Notes: generated from the letters alone by a model not told the origin. Shown: positions 11,556 through 22,501, counted from the stretch's first letter. The stretch is DNA of 64,000 nucleotides from Zygaena filipendulae (GCA_907165275.2 OU015655.1:6646501-6710500); one strand, 5' to 3'. Made by a program: numbers and translations.

Positions 11556-12046
11556 ATAATGATGATCATGGTTATTTTATACGATTTTTCAACACATTTT
11601 TTAAGCCATAAGGTTAGTTTAAGTAGGTGAGATACGGCTGATCGGAATCCAGCTACCCAGTAGTCGGCTCAGACGAAATAAAAACTCAAGACAGAGCGCT
11701 GTCAACAAAAAAGTGAGGCCGGTTTGCTCCGGCCTTCTCGGCGGCAGTGGTGACTGCGTCGGGAAGGCCGGTTTCGTAAACATGTGGGCATTTAGTGAGT
11801 GTTGCCGTGCAGTGAAAACTTATTACCCAAAATTGTCTTAGTTCTAGAAGGATGAACGTAAGTAAATACATAAGTTAGTATTTAAGTTGTATGTATACCT
11901 TGGTTGTATATTCGAGAACCTTAAAAATATAGGTTTGAAGTTATGATAAAATATGGAAAATAAAAATCAATGCTTACATAAATTTTATGAATATTAAAAG
12001 TAAAAATCGAAATAGGTAAATGAACGTTGTTACATTACGTTCTACG

Positions 12047-12253
12047 TCACATACACTTACCGTAAAAACGGGAACTATTGTGACGCTCACTAGAAGCAAC
12101 ACTTGTGGAAGTTGTGGAGGTTTTGTGTTCCAAGTTGTGATAAATTAAAAATGTGGTAATTAAAAATTGATATTTCATTAAAAATGTGGTTCTATCTTGC
12201 TTTTTATTTTTCGAAGATTGGTTTTTACACCCTTTTACTACACAATTCGGCAT
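12047..12253 (-). pseudogene. THAP zinc-finger exon remnant inside the element
   Basis: This minus-strand frame starts at the ATG at 12253. The first residues, MPNCVVKGCKNQ, give the first two cysteines of the C2CH THAP finger. The later F-P and W-C-H positions of the domain are not present, so only the first exon-like part survives. THAP domains occur in host proteins and in transposases of the P and some hAT elements. Position between 8-bp-TSD terminal repeats argues for a transposase origin. Confidence 0.55.
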
Positions 12254-12350
12254 TTTTTCTTTAAAACTTGACACTTCGCGCGCCACAATAGCGCGACTGA
12301 CAAGGTAAAGGCGTAGTTTCGTTATAGTAGGTGTTTGCGTGTAACTGTGC

Positions 12351-12475
12351 GTGTACACGCCGAGGCGTAGTTTTATCGGCTTCACTTTTTTGTTCAAACC
12401 GCTCGGACTTGTACACGCCGAGGCGTAGTTTTATCGGCTTCACTTTTTTTGTTCAAACCGCTCTGACTTGAGTTT
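12351..12475 (+). repeat. Tandem duplication of the subterminal part of the THAP element
   Basis: A unit of about 62 bp containing TACACGCCGAGGCGTAG and TCGGCTTCACTTTTTT occurs twice back to back (about 12351-12412 and 12413-12475), differing at a few bases. Confidence 0.85.
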
Positions 12476-12497
12476 GTATTTCGTCTGAGGTGGTCGG

Positions 12498-13130
12498 ATA
12501 CAAGGATATTTTTAGTCAATCGGTCGGAAAACGGTGTTTTCGGCTTATTTTCAGCTATTACAGTTTAATACCAAATATAGGAAGGAATACAACATTAATG
12601 ATATTTATAAGATACCTACAATACGGTACTTGCATGAAATTTATAATAAGAAATTGTGTCAATATTTCAAAAAAATAGAGCCTTAAAAAAGCAAAGGTAA
12701 AAGATTTACTAAAACTTATCAATTGTTTCCAATTTTGTAAAACGAAATCGGTTGCAATGAAACACTAATCACACCCACGCTTAACGTATTACGTAACTTT
12801 TTTTATAAGAAACATTTACCCAAAGAGTAGGGTAATTTTACCTCTTTCAGGGAAGGCAAACGAAACTAAGTGCACACAGTCAACACATATTTTCCTTTTT
12901 CGGATTTTTTTTTACTTTAAAATGCATCGGTAAGATGCATATCGATTCTTTTCTGGAACTTTTGGAAGTAACTCGTCACAGTTCAGCCTTAATTTCGGTT
13001 TCTGATATTCATGTTATCTGTCTGTCAGTGTCACATGACGGTTGTCAATACGACAAAGACATCTCTATCACAGATTAATAAGACGTAATTTTTAATTAGT
13101 GACGTCATTCCGCGTTTTGGCGGTAAAGTC
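12498..13130. other. No gene or element recognised
   Basis: AT-rich sequence with only short frames. Nothing was found in either strand beyond the short ORF at 12490-12678, which has no motif. Confidence 0.4.
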
Positions 13131-13149
13131 AAAAGTAAGAACTTTGAAA

Positions 13150-13545
13150 CGCTCTATTTAATTAATTCAGTCAATTGTAGTGTACTATATATTATAGAAA
13201 ACTAATATATGTCGTACGAAAAATACTATATTGTTATCCCTAATTTAACTGTCACACTTCTTTATATTTTTTAACTGTGACTGGTCTGGAACGCGCCCGC
13301 AGTGCAGCTCGAGGAATTTCAGAAATCAGAACGAAACGCATAATATACGTACGCGGCAACAAAACGTCAACTGTCAACAATTTGTAGGTATATGAATGCT
13401 GGCGATACTTATTGATTAAAAATGTGTACTTTATTACCCTGCATTTCTCTATAGTACTATAATTTTGCATCTTTCTTCGAAAAATAGTACCTAGGTAGGT
13501 ACCTACCTACCTATATTTAAAAAAAAAAGTTGACAACCCTTGTCG
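13150..13545. mobile_element. Diverged member of the GGTTGCCAC-ended repeat family
   Basis: It shares with 21471-21912 and 47500-48032 the ordered blocks TTCAGTCAATTGTA, TACGAAAAATACTA, TTATCCCTA, ACTGTGACTGGTCTGGAAC, CGCGGCAA and AACTGTCAA, followed by TTGCATCTTTCTTCG. The terminal repeats are eroded here, so the edges are approximate. Confidence 0.55.
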
Positions 13546-13802
13546 CGTCACTTTAAATGCTACAATTTCAAAATTAAGCACCGGTTTTAGGCGAAAAAGT
13601 AATTTTATTAATACTTGTATATTAATATTGCATATTTGTCGTCTATTAATAATTCCTTACCTAATCAACACTCAGAGCGTAGGTACTTTACAATAGTAGT
13701 ATCAACTAAACTGTCAAGGACAGGGTTTAACCAGTTTTTACAGAGTAGGTAACTATTTTAAATTGTCGTTACTTTTTGAAACTAGTTACGCTATTATCCT
13801 AC

Positions 13803-13897
13803 CTTTGTTCCTGGTTATCTTCATGTTCGTATCTTTGGTCCTGGTCTTCTTGAGATAAATGAAGGTCCGCAAATTGTTGTTCCACTGAATTAGACAT
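13803..13897 (-). CDS. Candidate first coding exon, unknown protein
   Basis: The minus-strand ATG at 13897 has a favourable context (GTGGAAATG) and opens a frame beginning MSNSVEQQFADLHL and continuing as an acidic, glutamine-rich stretch (SQEDQDQRYEHED). After 31 codons plus two bases it meets AAAG|GTAGGA, an acceptable donor. I do not recognise the protein. No following exon was identified to the left, so this could be a real first exon or chance. No signal peptide. Confidence 0.3.
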
Positions 13898-14139
13898 TTC
13901 CACTTTTTTATAAATACAGTAAGTACTAATTTATGATTTTGAATTAGGTATATACCCGGGTACTTATGCTTTTATCATTTAACGGAAGTTTTGTTTAGAT
14001 AATGATGACTATTAGTAACAAATGGCTGGTTAGTTTTATTATTCTGGCCGGTGCGCACACGTGGTTCTGTTCGGTCTCAATGAATTGTTTATTTTTGTAT
14101 TACTTAATATATTTAGGTAGGTAAGTAAATATATTATAA

Positions 14140-14274
14140 GGCACCGATCTGGATGGCGTCACCAGATGCAACGGTGTGGAGGGGGTGTTAACCAAGGACG
14201 GCGTTACCGAGCGAGCGGCGGTATCGCTCGGGAAACTTGCGGAGGAAAGGAAGAAATGGGAGCACGTGTGCGCC
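14140..14274 (+). CDS. Candidate internal exon, unknown protein
   Basis: In a locally GC-rich block one plus-strand frame is open for 45 codons, starting GTDLDGVTRCNGVEG and ending GKLAEERKKWEHVCA. It then meets GCC|GTGAGT, a strong donor at phase 0. The upstream AAG|GC could act as an acceptor but has a poor pyrimidine tract. The composition looks like protein-coding sequence and not like the surrounding repeats. I cannot name the family, and no neighbouring exon was found. Confidence 0.3.
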
Positions 14275-14881
14275 GTGAGTGCGGTGCGATAGCTATCGAG
14301 ATCACAGCTCAACTGAGCTGCGCGCTGCCCAAACGGCGTGACGTGCGCGACTCTACCAAACTAGCGAGCAGCGACGCCGACTCTACTCTTTTCTACGTGC
14401 ATCCATTTTGTGTGGATTTAGTTTGAATGCGCGCGCTGGGCGTGGCTCGGCTCGGGGCCCACGGGGAGAACGCATCGTACCTTAGTGACGATAAAATATC
14501 GATTGAATTTTTATCGAATTCGTATCACGTTCCTAACTCCAAAATAATTATCTAGACTAAATTCGGACAATCACAATTAACAAGTTATCATAATTATTAA
14601 ACAACCATACGCGTCAAATTGAGAACCTCCTCCTTTTTGGGAAGTCGGTTAATCACACTAAGTTGGAAAAAAGGATCCGACTACATGTGGTCGGAAGCAC
14701 CAAAGCTTCATTTCTTAAATCCTACTTTGGATTGCTGAATACACCCTGCTGTAATACACCCTGAAGCTAGTATCTACTGCTAGTTGCTGCTGCGACTGCT
14801 AAGAATGTTTTCCTTCACAATTTTTGAGCACAACATAAAACTATCGAAATATCTTGGTATAATACTTGGTAGGTATTAAGT

Positions 14882-15115
14882 GGACATAGATAAGCAATAG
14901 TGTGTGAACCCACATCTCCAAATTTTGAATAAATCATGTTTTAAAATAATATCGTCATTTTGTTTCAGCATTTTTTTATGTTTAAATGTTTTTTGGTATT
15001 TCAACAATGCAATAAGGTAAACACATAATTAAAAAACGCTCTATAACTCTCGATAAAGCGTTTTAAATCAATAACTTAATATTGTGGGTTAACATGTTAT
15101 TGCTTATCTGTGTCC
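14882..15115. mobile_element. GGACAYAGATAAGCAAT MITE with 4-bp target duplication (AAGT)
   Basis: The ends are GGACATAGATAAGCAATAGT and the reverse complement of AACATGTTATTGCTTATCTG..TCC. AAGT lies at 14878-14881 and 15116-15119. Internally TTTTAAAACACGATTTA-type and TTAATTATGTGTTTACC-type blocks are shared with the copies at 22786, 49730 and 50151. Confidence 0.85.
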
Positions 15116-15233
15116 AAGTGACAACACGTTAACATCTTCGTACACATGAATGTAATAAATACTTATTTGAATAAATTGGAATATTACTCATGATCGTAAT
15201 AATAACTGTGTTAAATCGCAGTAGTGCTTCATT

Positions 15234-15560
15234 TTAAACTTCAATAACAACGTGTAAAATTTCGTCGAACGTCGAAGGAATAATATGTATTGGTTTTATC
15301 GATAATAGACAAACATTTATGAGCATCACTAGAAGTGATAGCAGTTCGTGAAGTATATTTGTTACTGGGACCGTGTGACGGCGCCCCGCGTTTTCCACAG
15401 CGTTCGCCCGAGCCCCGCGGAGGGCGGTCGCCCGATACCGCCTACTGCTAACACGGGCGTCACTAGACGTCTTGTGTTCCTCTTCAGTCTTCACCAATGC
15501 TCAATGCTGCAGGCTGCTACTAGAGAAGCAGGTTCAATGAGGAAAGTCGTCCTTTTGAAG
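15234..15560. other. GC-rich patch, uncertain
   Basis: A GC-rich 200 bp block with frames on both strands (minus frame 15234-15497, plus frame 15348-15563). Neither has a recognisable domain, and splice signals are not convincing. It might be a diverged retroelement fragment. I could not assign it. Confidence 0.25.
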
Positions 15561-15650
15561 TAGGTATGCATTGGGTTTTTTATACTGAACGGCGACGACG
15601 ACAGAATGACCGAAGTATATTTGACTTATTATCAGGCACCGCCAGCAACT

Positions 15651-15748
15651 TTAGCATGAGTGACCCGTAACGTTAGTAACGTCATGAGTGTAACTTTAGT
15701 AACGTTACGGGTCACTCATGCTACAGTAATGTAACGTTACGTTACATT
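15651..15748. repeat. Small palindromes (hairpin cluster)
   Basis: AGCATGAGTGACCCGTAACG (about 15722 to 15690, minus) pairs with the same sequence on the plus side at about 15652-15681, around a short loop. Immediately right, AATGTAACGT-T-ACGTTACATT (15728-15748) is a 21-bp perfect palindrome. Confidence 0.8.
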
Positions 15749-15749
15749 G

Positions 15750-17094
15750 CAACAAAGAAATAGGCGAACTAGGTAGGTAGGTAGGTATATCGCGATGTCG
15801 GCAAAACTGGCAAAATCCATAGAGATATTATTAAATACTTCTATGACCAAAACATACCTACCCAGTTGGCATAATGTTAGCATAGTAGGGTCGAGTCGCT
15901 AGGCGTCCGGTTTTTTAGCCAGACATTGACTTTAAATTATTACCTACCTAAGACTTGACGTCCAAGTGTTTGTGTTTGTGCTTCTACCTATTAGGGTAGG
16001 TAGGTACCTACTTGCTACTTGCTAGCTCAGCTTGCTAGTCCCTAAAAATATAAAAGCCGGAGCCAGCGCTATGTACCTACCTAATAGGTACCTTATATAG
16101 ATGGGTCGGATTTTTTTCAAAAGTTGGTTTGAAGCGGGGTGTCAGGAGCCATAGTTTGTAGGTAGGGACCAGGAGTACCTACCAGAACTAAGTAAATTTG
16201 CATGCACTAGAATTTTAAAATAATTAACCTTTGTATACTTAAGTAATAATAATTATGTGTGCAACGAACAAAGTGTTTTTGTGCTTAAGTTATTTATACC
16301 TAAGTCCATAATAATAGGTATCAAGGTCACCTACCTATTTTTCTAATAAGTTCCTTTCTGATCTCTGCCTACGCTACTTTGCTTACTACGCTACTTTACT
16401 TTGTCCCGGTCGATTTATAGCAACCCTACTGTAATGTGTAGCAAAACACCTACTATTTTGAAAGCCTTACACTACCAATACGCTTTTAAGAGCTTCCATG
16501 TATTTAGACTTTTAGTTAGCTGGTCAATAATTTGATCACTATTTTACTGCGATTGCTATAAAACTATTGCACGACAGTTTAGCTTTTTAGCCCTGGCCCC
16601 TGCGACTGAGCTGCGTCGCGAGAGGAGACTCGCGCGTGCGTTTATTTTTGTCAATCGTGCTTGGGTTACGTACCTACCTACCTATCCTTGGTGGCCCAAT
16701 TAGAATGGCATTCGTGACCTTTGGTATCACCAAACCGGTTCTTGTTAAGAAGAGAGCTCGTATTCAATAGCTGTACGCAATTAATAATTGTATGATGTTG
16801 CGGGCAGTGTTCGCATGCCTACCTAAGAAACTGAGAAATATCATTGTTGGATCTCATGTTGGATATCGTATAAGTAGGTACCTATCTACAACGAAACACT
16901 ATTTAGACCAAAAATTTTATTTTTAATAAGAAAATTGTAAATTTTTATTTTAGCCGTTAAGTGTCTATTAGGTACCTATTTCTATGAATATTTGAACCAA
17001 AACACCACAAGTTCCGACTTCCAAATAAACAATACAGGAAGTGCCTTACCACCGGGTAACCGCCAGCTAATTGCATAATATTTTGAATTTTCAC
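15750..17094. other. 1.3 kb without gene; many TAGGTACC words
   Basis: AT-rich sequence with repeated GGTAGGTA/TACCTACC words. No supportable coding region and no clear terminal repeats. Confidence 0.45.
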
Positions 17095-17102
17095 ACCTTC
17101 GC

Positions 17103-17458
17103 CACAGACCAAATAAAAACTAAAGACGGAACGTCTCGAACAACGAAGTGAAGCCGGTTGCGTATGCATATTGTGGTGATTAGAAAAGTGTATGGATTTG
17201 TTAAGTTTACTTACTGGTGATAAGTGATTCCATGCTGTTTTATTATTTTTTGACCGTTGACGACACAACATTGAACATGGCATATTTATTAACTTAATTG
17301 TTGCGTCACCTCCATTAGCGAGAAAAGCTCAAACTAAATGGTATGGTATCTTTTTCATGTGTGTGCGTGTTTCTGTGTACGTGCACGACGAGGTGTCTTT
17401 TTGCGTTCTTCACTTGTTTGTTCTACGCGTTCCGTCTTTAGTTTTTATTTGATCTGAG
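17103..17458 (-). mobile_element. CTCAGACC-family element with THAP-like exon, 356 bp
   Basis: It is flanked by the perfect 8-bp duplication ACCTTCGC (17095-17102 and 17459-17466). The left terminus is slightly eroded (CACAGACC). On the minus strand, from about 17281, ATGCCATGTTCAATG opens the same THAP-like exon as at 11383, ending in the same AAAAC-AGCATGGAATCACTTATCACCA block followed by a GTAAGT donor. The orientation is opposite to the 11199 copy. Confidence 0.85.
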
Positions 17459-18041
17459 ACCTTCGCTAAATTCGTTAGCGCAGTGCACTGCAGTGCAGTG
17501 AAATATGGAAGGATACCGATTTAATAAATTTTTTCATCCCCACACCTCAAAAATGGTATTTTTGCTATTCGATATCTGAGCGCAAAAGCCGCTTTTATCC
17601 GCTTGAGCTTAAGTAAATTTGAATTTAGAACATCGCGTGCACTAGGTACCTATGTGAACTCAGCCTCTGAGCCAGGGAGGTGTACTTTTATTTTTAATTT
17701 GCTTTGCGCGCGCCATTTTGTTTTGATGTCGTATTGTTATGAATAAGAAACTTGAATCTTCAAATGATTTATTAATATTTAAATGTATCGTATCTTTCCT
17801 AATTTCCAACGACATTAAGATATAATCTATTCTGTATTTATAATAATAATATTTATGATTACCTAAATAACCCACAGTCTCCTGATCCTATCCAAAATTC
17901 CGAATCCGCATCCTTTTCATGTTTATCATCGTTTCCCTACGGCCTTGAAACTGGCAAAATGCGCAAACCGCGCGACGCCATAACAAAAAAAAAAAGGAAA
18001 CTTGAATACAAGTAAAAAAAAACGAAAATGAGTGATTCTAA

Positions 18042-18535
18042 TGCTACGTTCACACGCGCGCCGTGCAGCCCGGCGGGCTGCCTGGCGGGCTGCGCGGCAT
18101 GCAGCCCGTCCCGGGCCGGCGGACATTCAAGCTGTTTACACGCACGCCGTCGTGTCAGTCAGTGCCAGAATGGCGAGCAGCGAGGATCTCGGTGTTGTTG
18201 CTGCCATATCCTTTGGCTTAACTTATTTTTATTGGAAAAAGGAACAAAATTATGAACGATTGTAATATCCGATCGTAGCGACTTTCTTAGCAACGTTGAA
18301 TGAAGATCCACTCGTCGCGAAAGCGCGGGACAGACTGACTGCCCGCGCGCGTGTAAACAGTCACCGGGCGCCCGCACATTCATCCTTTGAACTTTGCCAA
18401 AAAACCGACACTTGCCCGATTCGCGGCATTCACGTTCACAGGCGCGTTCACGGGCTCGGGCGTACCGTTTACACGCTCGTGAATGTGAATGTGCACGTTG
18501 AATGTAGAGTTGAACGCACGCGTGTGAACTTACCA
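18042..18535 (+). mobile_element. PIF/Harbinger-type MITE, single 494-bp copy
   Basis: The ends TGCTACGTTCACACGCG and (inverted) TGGTAAGTTCACACGCG are flanked by TAA on both sides (18039-18041, 18536-18538). A 3-bp TAA/TTA duplication is the hallmark of PIF/Harbinger. The element is very GC-rich compared with its surroundings and has many CGTTCAC / GTGAACG words near its ends. It is the reference unit for the composite at 18631-19936, which lies in the opposite orientation 95 bp away. Confidence 0.9.
18171..18263 (+). pseudogene. Short ORF within the Harbinger MITE
   Basis: ATG opens MASSEDLGVVAAISFGLTY followed by FYWKKEQNYERL and a stop (31 codons). It recurs in each unit of the neighbouring composite. 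It may be a leftover of the N-terminus of a Harbinger-encoded protein, since such proteins often start with a short acidic then small-hydrophobic run. I infer this and cannot show it. It is too short to be a transposase. Confidence 0.4.
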
Positions 18536-18630
18536 TAACAAAAATATTACACTCAACATAGGTAACTGTAGCAACGTTACTTTAAATTTTTCTTAAGTAG
18601 GTATATGTAAGTAGGTATCTACCTGTATTA

Positions 18631-19936
18631 TGGTAAGTTCACACGCGTGCGTTCAACTCTACATTCAACGTGCACATTCACATTCACGAGCGTGTAAACG
18701 GTACGCCCGAGCCCGTGAACGCGCCTGTGAACGTGAATGCCGCGAATCGGGCAAGTGTCGGTTTTTTGGCAAAGTTCATGGTAAGTTCACACGCGTGCGT
18801 TCAACTCTACATTCAACGCGCACATTCACATTCACGAGCGTGTAAACGGTACGCCCGAGCCCGTGAACGCGCCTGTGAACGTGAATGCCGCGAATCGGGC
18901 AAGTGTCGGTTTTTTGGCAAAGTTCAAAGGATGAATGTGCGGGCGCCCGGTGACTGTTTACACGCGCGCGGGCAGTCAGTCTGTCCCGCGCTTTCGCGAC
19001 GAGTGGATCTTCATTCAACGTTGCTAAGAAAGTCGCTACGATCGGATATTACAATCGTTCATAATTTTGTTCCTTTTTCCAATAAAAATAAGTTAAGCCA
19101 AAGGATATGGCAGCAACAACACCGAGATCCTCGCTGCTCGCCATTCTGGCACTGACTGACACGACGGCGTGCGTGTAAACAGCTTGAATGTCCGCCGGCC
19201 CGGGACGGGCTGCATGCCGCGCAGCCCGCCAGGCAGCCCGCCGGGCTGCACGGCGCGCGTGTGAACGTAGCATTACACGCGCGCGGGCAGTCAGCCTGTC
19301 CCGCGCTTTCGCGACGAGTGGATCTTCATTCAACGTTGCTAAGAAAGTCGCTACGATCGGATATTACAATCGTTCATAATTTTGTTCCTTTTTCCAATAA
19401 AAATAAGTTAAGCCAAAGGATATGGCAGCAACAACACCGAGATCCTCGCTGCTCGCCATTCTGGCACTGACTGACACGACGGCGTGCGTGTAAACAGCTT
19501 GAATGTCCGCCGGCCCGGGACGGGCTGCATGCCGCGCAGCCCGCCAGGCAGCCCGCCGGGCTGCACGGCACGCGTGTGAACGTAGCATCAAAGGATGAAT
19601 GTGCGGGCGCCCGGTGACTGTTTACACGCGCGCGGGCAGTCAGTCTGTCCCGCGCTTTCGCGACGAGTGGATCTTCATTCAACGTTGCTAAGAAAGTCGC
19701 TACGATCGGATATTACAATCGTTCATAATTTTGTTCCTTTTTCCAATAAAAATAAGTTAAGCCAAAGGATATGGCAGCAACAACACCGAGATCCTCGCTG
19801 CTCGCCATTCTGGCACTGACTGACACGACGGCGTGCGTGTAAACAGCTTGAATGTCCGCCGGCCCGGGACGGGCTGCATGCCGCGCAGCCCGCCAGGCAG
19901 CCCGCCGGGCTGCACGGCGCGCGTGTGAACGTAGCA
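18631..19936 (-). mobile_element. Composite self-nested PIF/Harbinger MITE
   Basis: The whole block is flanked by TTA (18628-18630 and 19937-19939). It decomposes into: left arm of copy A (18631-18778, ending TCA); a full 494-bp copy B (18779-19272); TTA plus the last 312 bp of a copy C (19273-19587); TCA plus the last 346 bp of A (19588-19936). A's two arms add up to 494 bp (148 + 346). C's arm plus the missing 182 bp also equals 494. The inserted pieces are bounded by TCA/TCA and by TTA, i.e. 3-bp duplications. Differences between units are only a few bases. Confidence 0.9.
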
Positions 19937-20255
19937 TTATTTGTTATACCTACATAATATAAATTTATTTTTTTGCGTAATAACTTACCTAACCTAAACT
20001 AAAATAAAAGTATCTTTTGATTGTAAATGTTTTATTTTGCATTTACTTAGTCATTTCCTCGCTGAGAGGGGATGAAAAATTACGTGTTGCACTCGAGTGC
20101 AAAAATGTTTCACCTTGTGCTCTTTTGATACCCTCGCTAATTTTTGAATCACTCCCTGCGCTCGTGATTCAATTTTAGAATTCTTCGCTTGCTCGGTCAT
20201 CAAAGTTGAGCACGCGGTTAAAAAGCCACTTTGCACTCATGTATAACAAATAACT
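19937..20255. mobile_element. TIR repeat with GTTATTTGTTATAC-like ends
   Basis: TTATTTGTTATACC at the left and GTATAACAAATAACT at the right form short inverted ends. The right half holds the words CACTCGAGTGCAAAAATG, CTCGTGATTCAATTTTAGAA and TTTGCACTC, typical of a dispersed lepidopteran repeat. The Harbinger composite abuts its left end, sharing TTA. Confidence 0.5.
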
Positions 20256-21420
20256 ATAATATTCGCTAGGTAGGTAAGGTAATAAGTTTTTTTTACTAAT
20301 TGGCTGATACAAGTAAAAATTTAATTTATTTAATTTAAATGATTGCTCACGAAACTCACAAACTGTCGTGCAGAAATCGTGTCGTAGAAATAAAAAGTAG
20401 GTATGTAGAAGTACCTACCTACCTAATCAAAATCAAGCTCTAGAGCAGTGTTAACCTATTTCATCTCTTGGCGACCTAAAACTCATCAATATTAAGTAGG
20501 TACCTGTAAATGAGGGAAGTAGGTAGGTTATCTATATAAAATTACTGTTAGCATATTTAAGTGATTTGCTTTGGTCGCTTTTTATGGAGTTGGGGTTTGC
20601 TGACCTCTAAGTAGGTACCTAATTGCTCGACTGTATTGATACTAGTCTACTTTAACAATGAGATGCACTACGAAATTCAAGATAGATTCTAGATAGATAC
20701 CTACTCAAATCATGTAAAAACATTTTTTGAAACAAGCTTTCAAGAACGTACCTACACCTACAAAATTGCGTGTCTACTGTCTATGCTGCAAACCATTAAG
20801 GAGTTCCTTAGTCCGGACTTAACCCTGAGCCCAGCCGAAACTACTGATACAATATGATATTAGGAACATGTCATTGGAGCGGAGACAGTGAAAAGGGAGG
20901 TGAAGGTTCGTATGGACGTACCGTCAGAGAACTATGAAAATCTGTAATAGTGGGCTGTTCTTTTTAAATAAAGAAACACGTATTCCATTACTTACAGTAA
21001 TTCAACCCTAAGGCGTGAAAAACCCTGGGTAAAGCCGCGTGTGTCAGCTAGTACCTACTAAGTAAATTATAAAAATGTTCATGAAAATGCGAAAACAAAA
21101 TCTAGTGGGTGTTTCATAGACCGATAGGTATCTATGTACCTATCTTGTAAATTTCTCTGCGAACAAGCCCAACGAAATCTCGTGGCACACCGATTGAGCC
21201 CGAGAATTGTAGAGATGTTTTTACCCAACTACCTACTTATATAGTTAACACTTTACATAATGTAAATTGAACAATTAGTGACTAGGTAACTACAATTTTT
21301 AGGTCAACTTTATGGTAGAGAGTAGAGACTGTCGAATTCGTTATGTTCGTATGAATCTCAAAATAACGAATCGAAACAAAGAGGTATACCTACATACTTA
21401 CCTACCTACCTAACGTGTGG
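20256..21420. other. No gene; one Helitron-like 3' fragment
   Basis: The only recognisable piece is a Helitron-like 3' end, GGGTAAAGCCGCGTGTGTCAGCTAG, closing at 21051 with T following. The rest is AT-rich and uninformative. Confidence 0.45.
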
Positions 21421-21470
21421 ACATTGATGTATCAGTGGACAAAGAGAACCATGGCAACCGCTCTCAATAA

Positions 21471-21912
21471 GGGTTGCCACCCGTACTATATAGTATCGTA
21501 CCTTCTATATTTCAGTCAATTGTACTATAATATATTATAGAAAAATAATTTTTAGTACGAAAAATACTACTTATACTTTTATCCCTACAACTGTCACGCT
21601 TTTTTATATTAACTGTGACTGGTCTGGAACAACGGGCGATCCGGAACGATATGCATACCTACCTACGCGGCAAAAAAACATCAACTGTCAAAAATGCTGC
21701 CCGATAACATAATGATAAAAAAAAACATGTAGGACTGTAGGTAGGTACTATTTTTTTCCTGCGTTTTCAAAAATGCTGCCCGATACATGATGATTAAAAA
21801 AAACATGTACTATTTTTTCCCTGCATTTCCCAAAAGTAGGTATGCTATATTTTTGCATCTTTTTTCGGAAAAATACCAAGTATAATTTTCCAAAAAAAAA
21901 TGTGGCAACCCT
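21471..21912. mobile_element. GGGTTGCCAC-ended TIR element
   Basis: The ends GGGTTGCCAC and GTGGCAACCC are flanked by CTCTCAATA / CTCTCGATA, an 8-9 bp duplication with one mismatch. Internal blocks are shared with 13150-13545 and 47500-48032. An internal word AAAATGCTGCCCGATA occurs twice. Non-coding. Confidence 0.65.
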
Positions 21913-22239
21913 ACTCTCGATACAAACTACCCGTGTCGATTTGGCCCAAAAACTTAAAAGACAAAACCAACACTTTTATCTAACACATTTTTCATGAAAC
22001 AAGGTCGTGATTTTACTGTACCAGTGTACGTACGATCTATGTACATTAATTGTACAATTAAAACTCGACCTTATCTCTTCATTCTTGCGTTCGATGTACT
22101 GAACTCGTTTGTTTATACCTGGCTGGGTAAGATTTAAGTACGTTGGGTGGATTGATTGCATGTTGCGAAATGCCAAACATCATGCGAGGACAGCCGTGGC
22201 ACACAGCAGGTTACTTGTCTAAATTCAATTAATGATATT

Positions 22240-22335
22240 ACCCCCGTGGTTTCACCCGCGGTAATTTCGGAGTTCCCGCGGGAAGTCCGGGATAAAAAGT
22301 ATCAAATGTCACTCAGGATCACTAACTACTTGGAA
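22240..22335 (-). mobile_element. Helitron-like 3'-end fragment
   Basis: On the minus strand it reads AGTGACATTTGATACTTTTT, ATCCCGG, TTCCCGCGGGAACTCC-like sequence and GCGGGTGAAACCACGG. The terminal CTAG and the 5' half are missing. Confidence 0.6.
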
Positions 22336-22501
22336 TGAAGTATTATATGAAAAACAGGAAAAAATATAGGTACCTACCTAAGCACCTACTTATTAAGAGT
22401 AGATAAATGATTGTAGGCAAAATAAAGTGGTTTGATATTATTACTTATTACTAACATGGGTAGAATAGGCCAAGGTAGTAGGTTCATAGAAATAATAGGT
22501 G

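Larger units (their letters stand above)
11668..12489 (-). mobile_element. Longer relative of the CTCAGACC family with THAP segment, 822 bp
   Basis: The ends CTCAGACGAAATAAAAACTC and its mirror TTTGTATTTCGTCTGAG are flanked by GTAGTCGG / GTGGTCGG (8 bp, one mismatch). On the minus strand, ATG at 12253 opens MPNCVVKGCKNQSSKNKK, a good THAP N-terminus with the C-x4-C pair. The frame then loses similarity. The subterminal region near 12351-12475 is duplicated. It is best read as an internally deleted derivative of an autonomous element whose transposase begins with a THAP domain. Confidence 0.75.

Noticed and set aside
18159..19819. Several 60-160-codon frames in both strands at 18.0-19.9 kb
   Set aside because: They repeat with the Harbinger MITE units and switch frame at unit junctions. 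They are repeat-derived, not genes.
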